Shown piece after piece: positions 19,622 to 29,030 of a stretch of DNA of 64,000 bases. The stretch covers positions 1-64,000 of the forward strand of contig NZ_JGYV01000007.1 of assembly GCF_000741575.1 (NCBI RefSeq), written 5' to 3'. The notes beneath the pieces are model-generated. The model was not told the origin of the DNA. It did not search any database and saw only the letters and a program-made list of their open reading frames with translations. Every line of letters starts with the position of its first letter. Position 1 is the stretch's first letter. The DNA is from Bifidobacterium cuniculi. GTDB taxonomy: Bacteria > Actinomycetota > Actinomycetes > Actinomycetales > Bifidobacteriaceae. Both the position numbers and the translations under genes were made by a program.

Positions 19622-20395
19622 ATGACGCGCACACACGACGACACCATGGGGCCTCACCGCGCCGCACCCACCGCGATCCGCACGCCATCCTTCCAGGAGG
19701 CGGCGATGCTCAGGGCGCTCGACGAGGAGCCGGCGCCAGTGCCCATGACCCCGCACAGCGCCCAGGAGATGGAGGAGAACCTCGTCTCCAAGCATCCCGA
19801 GCCCACCATTCCCGAGTCGGACATTTCCCTGGCGGACATCGAACGCCAGCGCGCGCGGCCGGCCATGTGGGCCATCGGCGTCCTCCTGGTGCTCGCCGCC
19901 CTCGTCGTGCCGTTCTGGGCGGGGCGCAACATCGCCGTCCACCACACCGACTGGGTCATCGCGCACTGCTCCATGGTCGACTCGCGCGGCATCGTCCTGG
20001 TCGCATGGGCCGTGACCGCCTTCATGCTGGTGTCGCTGACGATGATGCTCGTCGACCGCTACCGCAAGACGTGGTTCTCCATATTCCTCGTGCTGCTGTG
20101 CGGGGAGCAGTTCATCGGCGGCGTCAGCCTGCTCAAGTTCAACTTCTGGTACTCCACCTACGTCATCTACGGCGAGCATGCGCGCATCGCGAACGCCGCC
20201 AATCTGGGCATCATCGCCGCCGCGCTCGCGCTGGCGGCCTTCGCCGTCGTGTGGGTCGGCATCCTCGTGGTGGTGCCCAAGGACTCGCCCTTCAACGTGC
20301 TCACGCACGTGTGGACGAGCCTCATCCTGCTGTTCGTCTTCGAGGTGGCGGCGCTGCTCATCGTGCTCTTCGGCGGGTTCATCACCGTCGTGTAG
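19622..20395 (+). CDS. Hypothetical membrane protein with five predicted helices
   Basis: I do not recognise a family. The 257-residue protein has a hydrophilic N-terminal region of about 75 residues rich in Glu, Pro and His. Five hydrophobic helices follow, the first around AMWAIGVLLVLAALVVPFWA and the last around LILLFVFEVAALLIVLFGG. ATG 19622 is chosen because TACAGT at 19609-19614 lies 7 nt upstream with no ribosome site, which would make it leaderless. A GTG at 19613 in the same frame overlaps that -10. It is tail-to-tail with the dehydrogenase gene, with three bases between stop codons and no room for separate terminators. Confidence 0.7.
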   Translation: MTRTHDDTMGPHRAAPTAIRTPSFQEAAMLRALDEEPAPVPMTPHSAQEMEENLVSKHPEPTIPESDISLADIERQRARPAMWAIGVLLVLAALVVPFWAGRNIAVHHTDWVIAHCSMVDSRGIVLVAWAVTAFMLVSLTMMLVDRYRKTWFSIFLVLLCGEQFIGGVSLLKFNFWYSTYVIYGEHARIANAANLGIIAAALALAAFAVVWVGILVVVPKDSPFNVLTHVWTSLILLFVFEVAALLIVLFGGFITVV

Positions 20396-20398
20396 CGG

Positions 20399-21370
20399 TC
20401 ACGCCAGCCCGACGCGCCCCAGGTTCTCCCGCACGTGCGCGCAGCTCGCATGGAACTCGTCGAGCTCGGCATCGGTCAGGTCGAGGTGCAGCACCTCCTC
20501 GACGCCGTCGGCGCCGACGACGCACGGCAGGGATGTGAACAAGCCGTACTCGCCGTACTCGCCGGTCATGAGCGTGGAGCACGCGGTGATGTAATGCTCG
20601 TTGGACACGATGGCGCGCACGAGCCGGCACGCGGCGTCCGCGACCGCGAACTCCGTGCACTGCTTGCCCGCGTAGGTCACGTAGCCGCCCTGGCGCGCGG
20701 CGTCCTCCACCGCGGCCAGGTCGAAGCCGAAGCGCTCCGGCTGCTCGGCGCGCAGCTGGGACAGCGGCTTGCCGCCGAAGCTCACCGCGCTGAGCGCGGC
20801 GAACATGCTGGCGCCGTGCTCGCCGAGCATGTACGCGCTGATGGAGTGCTGGTCGAAGCCGGTGACCCGCGACAGCGCGTACTTCAGGCGGCTGGAGTCG
20901 AGCGCCGTGCCGGTGCCGACCACGCGGTTCGAGTCGATGCCCGAGAGCTTCCAGATTTCCGTGGCCACGACGTCGCAGGGATTGGCGATGGTGACCCACA
21001 CGCCGCCGAAGCCGGCCGCCGTGACCGGCTCGATGAAGCGCTTCGCCGTGTCGGTGGTATAGAACAACTCGCCGTCACGGTTCGTCGCTGCCAGCGAGAC
21101 GTCGCCGGCGGCGTTGACGATGACGTCGCACTGCGCCAGCTGCGCATAGTCCTCGCCGCAATTGACGAGTGCCACATTATGCGGGCAGAAGGCGAGCGAG
21201 TCGCCCAGGTCCTGCACTTCGGCGTCGAGTTTCGCCTGGCGGCTCGCCTCGCCCGAGCAGATCTCCGTCATGTACAGCTCGTCCGCGATGCCCTGCAGCA
21301 CCAGGCTGTTGGCGACGTGCGCGCCGACGTGTCCCATGCCGATGATGCCGATCTTCGTGACCGTACCCAT
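20399..21370 (-). CDS. L-lactate/L-2-hydroxyisocaproate dehydrogenase family protein
   Basis: NAD-dependent reduction of a 2-oxoacid to an L-2-hydroxyacid. The 323-residue protein has the NAD-binding GMGHVGAHVA (about 11-20), the catalytic pair Asp158 and His185 (LDSSR and LGEHGASM), and substrate Arg161. The active-site loop reads AAGDVSLAATNRDGE, without the Gln or Arg that marks ordinary lactate or malate dehydrogenases. It resembles L-2-hydroxyisocaproate dehydrogenase, so branched-chain or aromatic 2-oxoacids (for example indole- or phenyllactate formation) are as likely as pyruvate. The start ATG 21370 follows AGGAGG. Convergent with the membrane protein gene upstream in the window. Confidence 0.8.
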   Translation of the reverse strand: MGTVTKIGIIGMGHVGAHVANSLVLQGIADELYMTEICSGEASRQAKLDAEVQDLGDSLAFCPHNVALVNCGEDYAQLAQCDVIVNAAGDVSLAATNRDGELFYTTDTAKRFIEPVTAAGFGGVWVTIANPCDVVATEIWKLSGIDSNRVVGTGTALDSSRLKYALSRVTGFDQHSISAYMLGEHGASMFAALSAVSFGGKPLSQLRAEQPERFGFDLAAVEDAARQGGYVTYAGKQCTEFAVADAACRLVRAIVSNEHYITACSTLMTGEYGEYGLFTSLPCVVGADGVEEVLHLDLTDAELDEFHASCAHVRENLGRVGLA

Positions 21371-21531
21371 GCCTGCCTCCTGTATTGTCGTGGATGGTCG
21401 TGTTGGTGCGGCCATTGTACGGACGGCCGCATTGCGGGACAATGAACGTGCGCGGGCGCTCGCCGCAAGGCGAACGACTGTCTCGAATCGTGGACAATGC
21501 ACCTTCTTCCACCCCTCGGCGTACACTATCC

Positions 21532-21537
21532 CCTTGG
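21532..21537 (+). promoter_or_regulatory. -10 element TACACT of rpsO
   Basis: TACACT lies about 75 bp before the rpsO start, in the space shared with the divergent dehydrogenase gene. Confidence 0.4.
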
Positions 21538-21611
21538 CGTGTTTCGCCCGCGGATAGAGAGCGCTTCCGGCAGAAGGCCGGTGGCACCGCGCAGTTCACA
21601 AGGAGGATGCC

Positions 21612-21881
21612 GTGGCACTGACGGCTGAAGACAAGAAGCAGATCATCGCCGAGTATGCGACCCATGAGGGTGACACCGGCTCCCCCGAGGTCCAGGTTGC
21701 GCTGCTGAGCAAGCGCATCGCCGACCTGACCGAGCACCTCAAGGAGCACAAGCACGACCACCACTCCCGTCGTGGCCTGCTGCTCATGGTCGGTGACCGC
21801 CGTCGCCTGCTTGACTACCTCAAGAAGGTCGACATCGAGCGTTACCGCTCCCTGATCGAGCGCCTCGGCCTGCGCCGATAA
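21612..21881 (+). CDS. rpsO: 30S ribosomal protein S15
   Basis: A primary 16S rRNA binder in the platform of the small subunit. All 89 residues fit the family, with [31 protein letters not shown] and [10 protein letters not shown] visible in order. The start is GTG 21612 after AAGGAGG. It is followed by a terminator and then pnp, the classical rpsO-pnp order. Confidence 0.97.
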   Translation: MALTAEDKKQIIAEYATHEGDTGSPEVQVALLSKRIADLTEHLKEHKHDHHSRRGLLLMVGDRRRLLDYLKKVDIERYRSLIERLGLRR

Positions 21882-21886
21882 GCTGC

Positions 21887-21920
21887 AACCCGGGCACGGC
21901 ATCCGCCGGCTCGGGTTTTT
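21887..21920 (+). terminator. Intrinsic terminator after rpsO
   Basis: AACCCGGGC pairs imperfectly with GGCTCGGGTT, followed by TTTTT. Confidence 0.75.
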
Positions 21921-21960
21921 GTTGGGTGAGCCCAACGCATAAGCGGCCCCGTCCGCACAC

Positions 21961-21983
21961 CCGGTATTACAATCGTGTACCGG
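21961..21983 (+). promoter_or_regulatory. pnp promoter inside an inverted repeat
   Basis: The -10 TACAAT (21968-21973) sits in the loop of CCGGTA-N11-TACCGG. Transcription from here gives a leader of about 185 bases with several GC-rich inverted segments before pnp. This would suit the leader-based autocontrol known for pnp in other bacteria. Confidence 0.4.
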
Positions 21984-22164
21984 TGGAATGCGCCCGTCGC
22001 CCAGGCGACGCAGATAACTGAAGATGCCGCCATCCCCGCGGGATCGGGCGGCGAACCATGATGCGGCCGTCGGACCTACGGGGAGCGACCGAGACGACAT
22101 ACGACGACGGCCGGTTTCAGAGGATGTTTGAGAAAGACAAATAGAACAACAAAGGAGGAACCCT

Positions 22165-24813
22165 ATGGAGGGTCCCGAAATCAAGGCTGTGGAAGCCGTC
22201 ATTGACAATGGTTCGTACGGGACGCGCACGGTGCGCTTCGAAACCGGACGACTCGCACAGCAGGCGGACGGCGCCGTGGCCGCCTATCTCGACGACGACT
22301 CGATGGTCCTGTCGACCACGACCGCCGGCAACAGCCCCAAGGAGAACTACGACTTCTTCCCGCTGACCGTGGACGTCGAGGAGAAGATGTACGCCGCGGG
22401 CAAGATCCCCGGCTCCTTCTTCCGCCGCGAAGGCCGCCCGAGCTCCGAGGCCATCCTGGCCTGCCGCATCATCGACCGCCCCCTGCGCCCCCTCTTCCCC
22501 CACACCCTGCGCAACGAAGTGCAGATCGTGGAGACCATCCTCGCGGTCAACCCCGAGGATTCCTACGACATGATCGCGCTGAACGCCGCCTCGGCGTCCA
22601 CGCTCATCTCCGGCCTGCCCTTCTCCGGCCCGGTCGGCGGCGTGCGCCTGGCGCTCATCGACGGCCAGTGGGTCGCCTTCCCGCGCTGGAGCGAGCGCGA
22701 GCGCGCCGTCTTCGAGATCGTGGTCGCCGGCCGCGTCATCGAGAACGGTGACGTCGCCATCGCCATGATCGAGGCCGGTGCCGGCAAGAACGTGTGGAGC
22801 CTCGTGCACGACGAGGGCCAGCAAAAGCCTGACGAGGAGGTCGTGGCCGGTGGCCTCGAGGCCGCCAAGCCGTTCATCAAGGTCCTGTGCGACGCGCAGA
22901 ACAAGCTCAAGGAGATGGCCGCCAAGGAGACGCGTGACTTCCCGCTGTTCCCGGAGTACACCGAGGACCTGTACAACCGCATCGACGAGATCGCGCACGC
23001 CGACCTGGATGAGGCGCTCTCCATCGCGGAGAAGCTGCCGCGCCAGGAGCGCATCGCCGAGATCAAGCAGAAGGTGAAGGACACCCTCGCGGTGGAGTTC
23101 ACCGACATGGACGAGGCCGAGAAGGACAAGGAACTCGGCAACGCCTTCAAGGAGCTGCAGCGCCAGATCGTGCGCCGCCGCATCCTCACCCAGGACTACC
23201 GCATCGACGGCCGTGGCCTGCGCGACATCCGCACCCTGTCCGCCGAGGTGGACATCGTGCCGCGCGTGCACGGTTCCGCGCTCTTCCAGCGTGGCGAGAC
23301 CCAGATCCTGGGCGTGACCACCCTGAACATGCTCAAGATGGAGCAGCAGATCGACTCGCTGTCCGGCCCAACCTCGAAGCGCTACATGCACAACTACGAG
23401 ATGCCGCCGTACTCGACCGGCGAAACCGGCCGCGTCGGCTCCCCGAAGCGCCGCGAGATCGGCCATGGCGCGCTCGCCGAGAAGGCCATCCTGCCGGTGC
23501 TGCCGAGCCGTGAGGAGTTCCCCTACGCCATCCGCCAGGTCTCCGAGGCCATCGGTTCCAACGGTTCGACCTCCATGGGCTCCGTGTGCGCCTCCACCCT
23601 GTCGCTGCTCGCCGCCGGCGTGCCGCTCAAGGCGCCGGTCGCCGGCATCGCCATGGGCCTGGTCTCCGGTGACGTGGACGGCCAGCACATCTACAAGACG
23701 CTGACCGACATCCTGGGTGCCGAGGACGCCTTCGGCGACATGGACTTCAAGGTCGCCGGCACCGCGGACTTCATCACCGCCCTGCAGCTGGACACCAAGC
23801 TCGACGGCATCCCGGCCGACGTGCTCGCCGGCGCCCTCAAGCAGGCACACGAGGCCCGCCAGACGATCCTCGAGGTCATCAACGAGTGCATCAACGGCCC
23901 GGCCGAGATGAGCGAGACCGCGCCGCGCATCATCACCACCACCGTCCCGGTGGACAAGATCGGCGAGGTCATCGGCCCGAAGGGCAAGATGATCAACCAG
24001 ATCCAGGAGGACACGGGCGCCGAGATCACCATCGAGGACGACGGCACCGTCTACATCGCCTCCGAGGGTGGCGAGGCCGCCGCCAAGGCGAAGGAGATCA
24101 TCGACCAGATCGCCAACCCGCACGTGCCCGAGGCCGGCGAAACCTACAACGGCAAGGTCGTGAAGACCACGAGCTTCGGCGCCTTCGTCAACCTGACGCC
24201 GGGCACCGACGGCCTGCTGCACATCTCGCAGATCCGCAACCTGGCGGACGGCGAGCGCATCGACGCGGTGGAGGACGTCCTCAAGGAGGGCGACACCGTG
24301 GAGGTCGTGGTGCAGGGCGTCGACGAGCGCGGCAAGATCTCCCTGGCGGTGCCCGGCTTCGAGCACCAGGAAGGCGCTGCCGAGCGTCCGCGCCGCGAGC
24401 GTGAGGACCGTGGCGGCCGCCGTGATCGCGACGAGCGTCCGCGTCGCCGCGACTACGACGACGATGACCGTCCGCGCCGTTCCCGCCGCGATCGCGATGA
24501 CCGCCGCGAGCGCGACTATGACGACCGTCCGCGCCGTTCCCGCCGTGACGACTACGACGACGAGTACGACGAGCGTCCGCGCCGTCGCCGTGCCGAGCGT
24601 GACGACCGCGACTACGACCGTGACGACCGTCCGCGCCGTTCCCGCCGCGAGGACCGTGACGAGCGTCCGCGCCGTTCCTCCCGCCGTGACGACCGCAACC
24701 CGCGCTACGCCACCGACGAGAACTACGACGAGTACCGCGCCGACCGCGCCGAGCGCCACGAGCGTCCGCGTCGCCGCGTGCGCCGCGACTTCGATCCCTT
24801 CGACGAGGACTGA
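22165..24813 (+). CDS. pnp: Polyribonucleotide nucleotidyltransferase (PNPase)
   Basis: Phosphorolytic 3'-5' RNA exonuclease of the degradosome. The 882-residue protein has two RNase PH cores (first about 15-160, second about 350-560, with [20 protein letters not shown] and [15 protein letters not shown]). They are followed by a KH domain ([20 protein letters not shown], about 607-626) and an S1 domain ([20 protein letters not shown], about 668-687). From about residue 740 a tail of Arg/Asp-rich repeats (DRPRRSRR units) extends the protein well beyond the core. Such tails are common in actinobacterial PNPase and probably bind RNA or partners. ATG 22165 follows AAAGGAGG. Confidence 0.96.
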   Translation: MEGPEIKAVEAVIDNGSYGTRTVRFETGRLAQQADGAVAAYLDDDSMVLSTTTAGNSPKENYDFFPLTVDVEEKMYAAGKIPGSFFRREGRPSSEAILACRIIDRPLRPLFPHTLRNEVQIVETILAVNPEDSYDMIALNAASASTLISGLPFSGPVGGVRLALIDGQWVAFPRWSERERAVFEIVVAGRVIENGDVAIAMIEAGAGKNVWSLVHDEGQQKPDEEVVAGGLEAAKPFIKVLCDAQNKLKEMAAKETRDFPLFPEYTEDLYNRIDEIAHADLDEALSIAEKLPRQERIAEIKQKVKDTLAVEFTDMDEAEKDKELGNAFKELQRQIVRRRILTQDYRIDGRGLRDIRTLSAEVDIVPRVHGSALFQRGETQILGVTTLNMLKMEQQIDSLSGPTSKRYMHNYEMPPYSTGETGRVGSPKRREIGHGALAEKAILPVLPSREEFPYAIRQVSEAIGSNGSTSMGSVCASTLSLLAAGVPLKAPVAGIAMGLVSGDVDGQHIYKTLTDILGAEDAFGDMDFKVAGTADFITALQLDTKLDGIPADVLAGALKQAHEARQTILEVINECINGPAEMSETAPRIITTTVPVDKIGEVIGPKGKMINQIQEDTGAEITIEDDGTVYIASEGGEAAAKAKEIIDQIANPHVPEAGETYNGKVVKTTSFGAFVNLTPGTDGLLHISQIRNLADGERIDAVEDVLKEGDTVEVVVQGVDERGKISLAVPGFEHQEGAAERPRREREDRGGRRDRDERPRRRDYDDDDRPRRSRRDRDDRRERDYDDRPRRSRRDDYDDEYDERPRRRRAERDDRDYDRDDRPRRSRREDRDERPRRSSRRDDRNPRYATDENYDEYRADRAERHERPRRRVRRDFDPFDED

Positions 24814-24841
24814 GCCGAGGGCCGACTGAGCGCAGCTGAGT

Positions 24842-24881
24842 GACGGGGCCTCCCTTGCCTGCGGGCGGGGGAGGCCCCGTC
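24842..24881 (+). terminator. Hairpin after pnp
   Basis: A 13-bp perfect stem GACGGGGCCTCCC / GGGAGGCCCCGTC with a 14-base loop. It lacks a T-run and is followed within seven bases by the A2 palindrome. Confidence 0.6.
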
Positions 24882-24887
24882 TGCGTT

Positions 24888-25007
24888 GGTGGGGGTGGTG
24901 CTAGAAATCTTACGTTTTTCCGTAAGAAATCTAGGATGCGGGCCGCTTGCGCGGGCCGCCCTAGATTTCTTACGGAAAAACGTAAGATTTCTAGCACCAC
25001 CCCCACC
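24888..25007. repeat. Family-A nested palindrome A2, 48-bp perfect arms
   Basis: The arm 24888-24935 is exactly inverted at 24960-25007, with a 24-base loop. The core reads AGAAAT-CTTAC-GTTTTTCC-GTAAG-AAATCTAGG. The internal stem pair CTTAC/GTAAG replaces TGTTC/GAACA of other copies on both sides, while the flanks stay fixed. It lies between pnp and lemA. Confidence 0.85.
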
Positions 25008-25057
25008 GCTTCCCGCTTCCCACGAGCCGGACAACGTTTGCATGGGAGTCCTCGCCA

Positions 25058-25089
25058 TGGTTCAATGGGAGGAATTTGTCATTGAACCA
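25058..25089 (+). promoter_or_regulatory. 10-bp inverted repeat in the lemA leader
   Basis: TGGTTCAATG (25058-25067) and CATTGAACCA (25080-25089) run up to the first base of the lemA ribosome site AAGGAG. It may act as an operator, or as an mRNA hairpin limiting access to the ribosome site. Confidence 0.45.
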
Positions 25090-25103
25090 AGGAGCGTGAA
25101 ACC

Positions 25104-25712
25104 ATGAACGTCGGGCTCGTCATCGCGTTGGTCATCCTGGCCATCCTGATCATCCTGGCCGTGTGGGTCATCGGCATCTACAACAGCTTGGTCGGCATGC
25201 GCAACCGCGTGGGCAACGGCTGGGCGCAGATCGACGTGCTGCTCAAGCAGCGCGCGGACCTCATCCCCAACCTCGTGGAGACGGTCAAGGGCTACGCCGG
25301 CCACGAGAGCGGCGTCCTGCAGGCCGTCACCCAGGCGCGTGCCGGCGCAGTCGCGGCTGCCGCCAACCCCAACGCCTCCCTCGAGCAGCGCGCCGCCGCG
25401 GAGAACCAGCTGTCGCACGCCATGCTCAACCTCAATGCCGTCTCCGAGGCGTACCCGGACCTCAAGGCGAACGTCAACTTCATGGACCTGCAGGCGCAGC
25501 TGCGCCAGGTCGAGGACAAGATCGCCTACGCGCGCCAGTTCTACAACGACGTCACCATGAAGTACAATACGCGCATCCAGACCGTCCCGACGAACGTCAT
25601 CGCGAACATGTTCCACTTCATGCCCGCGCAGTACTTCGTCGCCGACGAGCAGTCGCGCGTCGTGCCGCAGGTGAACTTCCAGCCGAACGTGCCGCCGCAG
25701 GTGCGGTTCTGA
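25104..25712 (+). CDS. LemA family protein
   Basis: A 202-residue protein with an N-terminal membrane anchor (VGLVIALVILAILIILAVWV) and the long helical LemA domain facing the cytoplasm. Hallmarks are YNSLVGMRNRVGNGWAQIDV, LLKQRADLIPNLVETVKGYA and NAVSEAYPDLKANVNFMDLQ. The function of the family is poorly known. It often neighbours DUF2207/TPM membrane proteins, and here a DUF2207 gene follows after 21 bp, so they probably form one operon and a membrane complex. The start ATG 25104 has AAGGAG upstream. The leader contains a 10-bp inverted repeat touching the ribosome site. Confidence 0.93.
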   Translation: MNVGLVIALVILAILIILAVWVIGIYNSLVGMRNRVGNGWAQIDVLLKQRADLIPNLVETVKGYAGHESGVLQAVTQARAGAVAAAANPNASLEQRAAAENQLSHAMLNLNAVSEAYPDLKANVNFMDLQAQLRQVEDKIAYARQFYNDVTMKYNTRIQTVPTNVIANMFHFMPAQYFVADEQSRVVPQVNFQPNVPPQVRF

Positions 25713-25733
25713 GGCGCCCCAGGCAGGTCGACC

Positions 25734-27917
25734 ATGCGTCCCAGATCCATCACCAAGGCGGTCATCGTCGCGCTCGTTGCCACGGCCGTGCTCTTCGTGT
25801 GCATGGCGGCCCCCATCATGGCGGCCACCAAGTCCGCGTCCGGCAGCTACCGGACCTGGGACATCGAGGCGCAGGTCACGAAGGACGGCGACATCGTCAC
25901 CCGGCAGGTCATTGACGCGCACCTCAACCACCGCGAGGACGGCGACGACAACACCGTGCCCTGGCGGCAGGCGTACCGCCAGTACACGCTTGAATCCTGG
26001 CAGGTCACCGGCCTGTCCGACATCTCCGTGAAGAACCTCAACACCGGCGAGACATACACGCAGATGGACCCCACCTGCAGCTCGCCGAGCGCCTACAGTT
26101 CCGCCAGGTGGGACGCGCAGTGCGCCGGCCACTGGTACATCGCCGACGTCAGCTACGGCGCCTCCAATCCCAGGCCCTACGAGCCGCTCACACCCACGGA
26201 AACCGAGGATGACGGCACCAGTACGACCGTGGAGGTCGGCTGGAACTTCCCCTCCGTCTCCAGCGTGGACAGCCTGCGCTTCGAGGTGACCATGACCTTC
26301 GAGAACGCCGTCACCGCCTACGGCGACGTCGACGCGTTCCAGTGGTCCGTGCGCAACGACGAGGACGAGGTGCCCATCGGCGAACTCAACGTCACGCTGG
26401 CGCTGCCCGAAGGCACCGGCAACGACACCTCCTGGGCGTGGCTGCACACGGAGGCGCTCTCCGAGAACAGCCGCAGCGACGACGGACGCGTCCTGCGGTT
26501 CTCCGCCCGCGACCTGCGCGCCGGCCAGTACGTGGACGTGGTCGCCATGTTCAACCCCACGTCCGCGGTCCGCCCCGACCGCCGCGTGTCCGGGGACGTC
26601 CGCCAGAGCCTGTATGACACCGAGGAAGCCAAGCAGCGTGCGTGGAACGAGCAGCGCCACCATGACGCCGTCATCAAGGTGACGATCTGGACCGTCATCG
26701 CGCTCGTCGGCGCGGCCCTGTGCGTCGGCGCGCTGGTCATGGCGATGCGCCGGCGCAAGAACGCCACCTACCGCGGGCCCATCGAATACTGGCGCGACCT
26801 GCCGCAGATGTCGCCGGGCGCCGCCGCGAAACTGGCCAGCGTGGTCGCTCCGGAACAGGGCACCGACTGGGCGACCAACGCCATGACGGCAACCGTCATG
26901 TCGCTCATGTCCAAGGGCGCCGTCGGCATCTACCCGGGTGCCGCCGCGCGCTACCGCGGCATCGACATGAGCCGGCCCGACATGGTCTCCCTCGCCCAGA
27001 TGATCGACATGCAGGGCGGTGGCGAGAACACCAGTACCATCGTGATCATGCCGGTCGTCTTCACGCCCCAGTTGCCCGAGCTGGCATTGTGCGAGTCCGA
27101 ACAGGCAGCGCTCGACCTGCTCATCAAGGCGTCGCAGCGCATCGGCTCGCCCGTCTTCGACCTCGACCAGATGAACGCCTGCTTCAAGGACGACGAGACC
27201 GCCTACAAGGACCGTGCCGCTTTCACCGACGCCGCGATGGGCGAATACCGCGCGCTGGGCGCCACGAAGAGCGCCGCCGGCAGCAAGGTGATGGGCATGC
27301 TTGCCTGCGTGCTCGCCGTCCTCTCCGGGATGGTGTACGCGGCGCTCGGCGGCGGTATCGCCCTGATGCTGTGCATCAGCGCACCCATGATGTTCCTCGG
27401 CGCGCTCGCCCTCGGACTGACGCCCGCGACGGTGCTCAGTTCGCCGGACAACGTGTACGCGGGCGAGGTCATCGGCCTGAAGCGCTATCTGGAGGACTAC
27501 TCGGACTTCTCCGACCGCGGTGTGCTGGACATGACCCTGTGGGGCCGCTACATGGTGTACGCAGCCGCCTTCGGCATCTCCGACAAGGCCATCGCGCAGC
27601 TCGTGCGCGCCTACCCGCAGGTCGCCGACCCGCGCTGGCTCGACGACTCCGCCGTCGGCTACGGCCTGGTGTACTGGAGCCTGCGGCCTGCGCGTCACCA
27701 CTACGGCGGCGCATTCTCCGGCACGGCGCCGGCGGGCATGTTCAGCGCGCACGGCGGCAGCTTCGGCTCGCAGCTGAGCGACAGCTTCAGCTCGATCTCC
27801 TCGACCATCACCGCGGCCATGCCCTCCTCCTCCGGTTCGTCCGGCGGTGGCTTCTCCGGCGGTGGCTTCGGCGGAGGCGGCGGAGGCGGCGGCGGTTCGT
27901 CGGGCGGCTTCCGCTGA
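25734..27917 (+). CDS. DUF2207 domain membrane protein
   Basis: A 727-residue surface protein. It has an N-terminal signal segment (VIVALVATAVLFVCMAAPIM), then an extracytoplasmic DUF2207 domain with the expected early motif WDIEAQVTKDGDIVTRQVID. A transmembrane helix follows near 308-330 (TIWTVIALVGAALCVGALVM), then two more near 520-565 before a cytoplasmic region. The C-terminus is very Gly/Ser-rich, as in the family. The partner LemA is encoded just upstream. Function is unknown, with a cell-envelope stress or assembly role inferred for LemA/DUF2207 pairs. A GC-rich hairpin follows directly. Confidence 0.9.
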   Translation: MRPRSITKAVIVALVATAVLFVCMAAPIMAATKSASGSYRTWDIEAQVTKDGDIVTRQVIDAHLNHREDGDDNTVPWRQAYRQYTLESWQVTGLSDISVKNLNTGETYTQMDPTCSSPSAYSSARWDAQCAGHWYIADVSYGASNPRPYEPLTPTETEDDGTSTTVEVGWNFPSVSSVDSLRFEVTMTFENAVTAYGDVDAFQWSVRNDEDEVPIGELNVTLALPEGTGNDTSWAWLHTEALSENSRSDDGRVLRFSARDLRAGQYVDVVAMFNPTSAVRPDRRVSGDVRQSLYDTEEAKQRAWNEQRHHDAVIKVTIWTVIALVGAALCVGALVMAMRRRKNATYRGPIEYWRDLPQMSPGAAAKLASVVAPEQGTDWATNAMTATVMSLMSKGAVGIYPGAAARYRGIDMSRPDMVSLAQMIDMQGGGENTSTIVIMPVVFTPQLPELALCESEQAALDLLIKASQRIGSPVFDLDQMNACFKDDETAYKDRAAFTDAAMGEYRALGATKSAAGSKVMGMLACVLAVLSGMVYAALGGGIALMLCISAPMMFLGALALGLTPATVLSSPDNVYAGEVIGLKRYLEDYSDFSDRGVLDMTLWGRYMVYAAAFGISDKAIAQLVRAYPQVADPRWLDDSAVGYGLVYWSLRPARHHYGGAFSGTAPAGMFSAHGGSFGSQLSDSFSSISSTITAAMPSSSGSSGGGFSGGGFGGGGGGGGGSSGGFR

Positions 27918-27920
27918 CTT

Positions 27921-27959
27921 AGGACGGCTCCGTGCACCTTGGGGTGCCGGGGCCGTCCT
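27921..27959 (+). terminator. Hairpin after the DUF2207 gene
   Basis: AGGACGGC / GCCGTCCT outer stem with GCACC/GGTGC inside. Only a short T stretch follows. Confidence 0.55.
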
Positions 27960-28007
27960 GGTTTCGAGGGGCCGCTCCCGTATGCCCCGGCATCCGTATG
28001 TCCCTGA

Positions 28008-28084
28008 GCAATCTCTCGTTTTTCCGTGATGTTTCCAGGGCGGCCCGCGTCCTAGATTTTGTTCAGAAAATGAACAATTTCTAG
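28008..28084. repeat. Family-A element A3, one arm intact and the other decayed
   Basis: The right arm at 28051-28084 keeps the whole family core (inverted: AGAAAT-TGTTC-ATTTTCT-GAACA-AAATCTAGG). The left side at about 28008-28039 has only scattered matches such as GTTTTTCCGT. This looks like an old copy that lost one half, and it shows what drift does when the structure is not kept. Confidence 0.7.
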
Positions 28085-28161
28085 CGGCGCGGGGCGGAGG
28101 TTCCGGCAGCAGGCACACCAGGCGTTACGCTGGAACCACCTCACTATCCAAAGGAGACCAC

Positions 28162-29025
28162 ATGGTACTGCACCGCACACTCGGACCCTTCGACACCACC
28201 GCCATCGGACTGGGGGAGATGCCGTTGACCCTAGAGAACAACCTCGGCCACGACATGGGTATCGAGACCATCCACGCCGCACTCGACGCCGGCTGCCGGC
28301 AGATCGACACCGCCTGGGCGTACTACTGCTCGGGCGGCGAGGAACAGACCGGCGAGAAGCTGGTGCGCGAGGCGATGGCCAGCTGGAAGGGTCCCAAGGA
28401 CGAGGTGCTCGTGGCGACGAAGGTCGGCCACTACCGCAACTTCACCGACGGCGTGCCCACCTGGGCGGTCGACGGCCGGCCGGAGAACCTCATCCGCCGC
28501 GGCAAGGAGAGCGCGATGGCCCTCGGCGTGGACACCATCGACCTGCTGTACTTCCACCGTCCCGACCCGTCGATCCCCTACGGCGAGTCCGTGGAGGCCA
28601 TCAAGCAGCTGGTGGACGAGGGCGTGGCGCGCACCGCCGGCGTTTCCAATGCGTCCATCGAGCAGATGGACATCGCCCAGGAGATCCTCGGCGACTCCTT
28701 GGTGGCCGTGCAGAACCAGTTCTCGCCGATCTACACGGAGACCGCCGATACCATGGAGCACGCCGCGCGCATCGGCATCTCCTTCGTGTGCTGGAGCCCG
28801 CTCGGCGGCTATCGCAAACCCAAGGACGAAAGCAAGTTCGATCCCTTCCGCGCCGTGGCAGAGGCGCACGGCGTGAGCTACCAGCAGGTGGTGCTCGCCT
28901 GGGAGCTGGCCAAGGGCGAGCACGTCTTCGTGATTCCGGGCGCCCACCGCCCCGCCACGATCCTTGACAGCCTCAAGGCCGGCGATCTGGAGCTGAGCCC
29001 CGAGGAGCTGGCACAGCTGGGCTGA
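28162..29025 (+). CDS. Aldo/keto reductase
   Basis: NADPH-dependent oxidoreductase of the AKR superfamily, with 287 residues. The catalytic tetrad is visible: Asp and Tyr in DTAWAYYC (about 50-57), Lys in VATKVG (about 90-95) and His in YFHRPD (about 131-136). The cofactor region shows VQNQFSPIYTE, CWSPLGGYR and VIPGAHRPATI, which fits the group of plant-auxin-induced-like and general AKRs. The substrate cannot be named. The start ATG 28162 follows AAAGGAG at nine bases. It stands alone: a decayed family-A palindrome lies upstream and a family-B palindrome starts five bases after its stop. Confidence 0.92.
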   Translation: MVLHRTLGPFDTTAIGLGEMPLTLENNLGHDMGIETIHAALDAGCRQIDTAWAYYCSGGEEQTGEKLVREAMASWKGPKDEVLVATKVGHYRNFTDGVPTWAVDGRPENLIRRGKESAMALGVDTIDLLYFHRPDPSIPYGESVEAIKQLVDEGVARTAGVSNASIEQMDIAQEILGDSLVAVQNQFSPIYTETADTMEHAARIGISFVCWSPLGGYRKPKDESKFDPFRAVAEAHGVSYQQVVLAWELAKGEHVFVIPGAHRPATILDSLKAGDLELSPEELAQLG

Positions 29026-29030
29026 TTTGG

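Noticed and set aside
22117..24759. Long minus-strand frame opposite pnp
   Set aside because: It is an antisense shadow of pnp. The Val/Thr/Ala repeats mirror the Arg/Asp repeats of the real C-terminal tail.
24376..24810. Repetitive DNA at the end of pnp as a possible CRISPR or VNTR locus
   Set aside because: The repeats are in-frame codons for [12 protein letters not shown] units inside the coding region. There are no unique spacers of constant length.
28008..28039. Left arm of A3 as a fully paired arm
   Set aside because: Only short matches such as GTTTTTCCGT remain, too few to call it paired.
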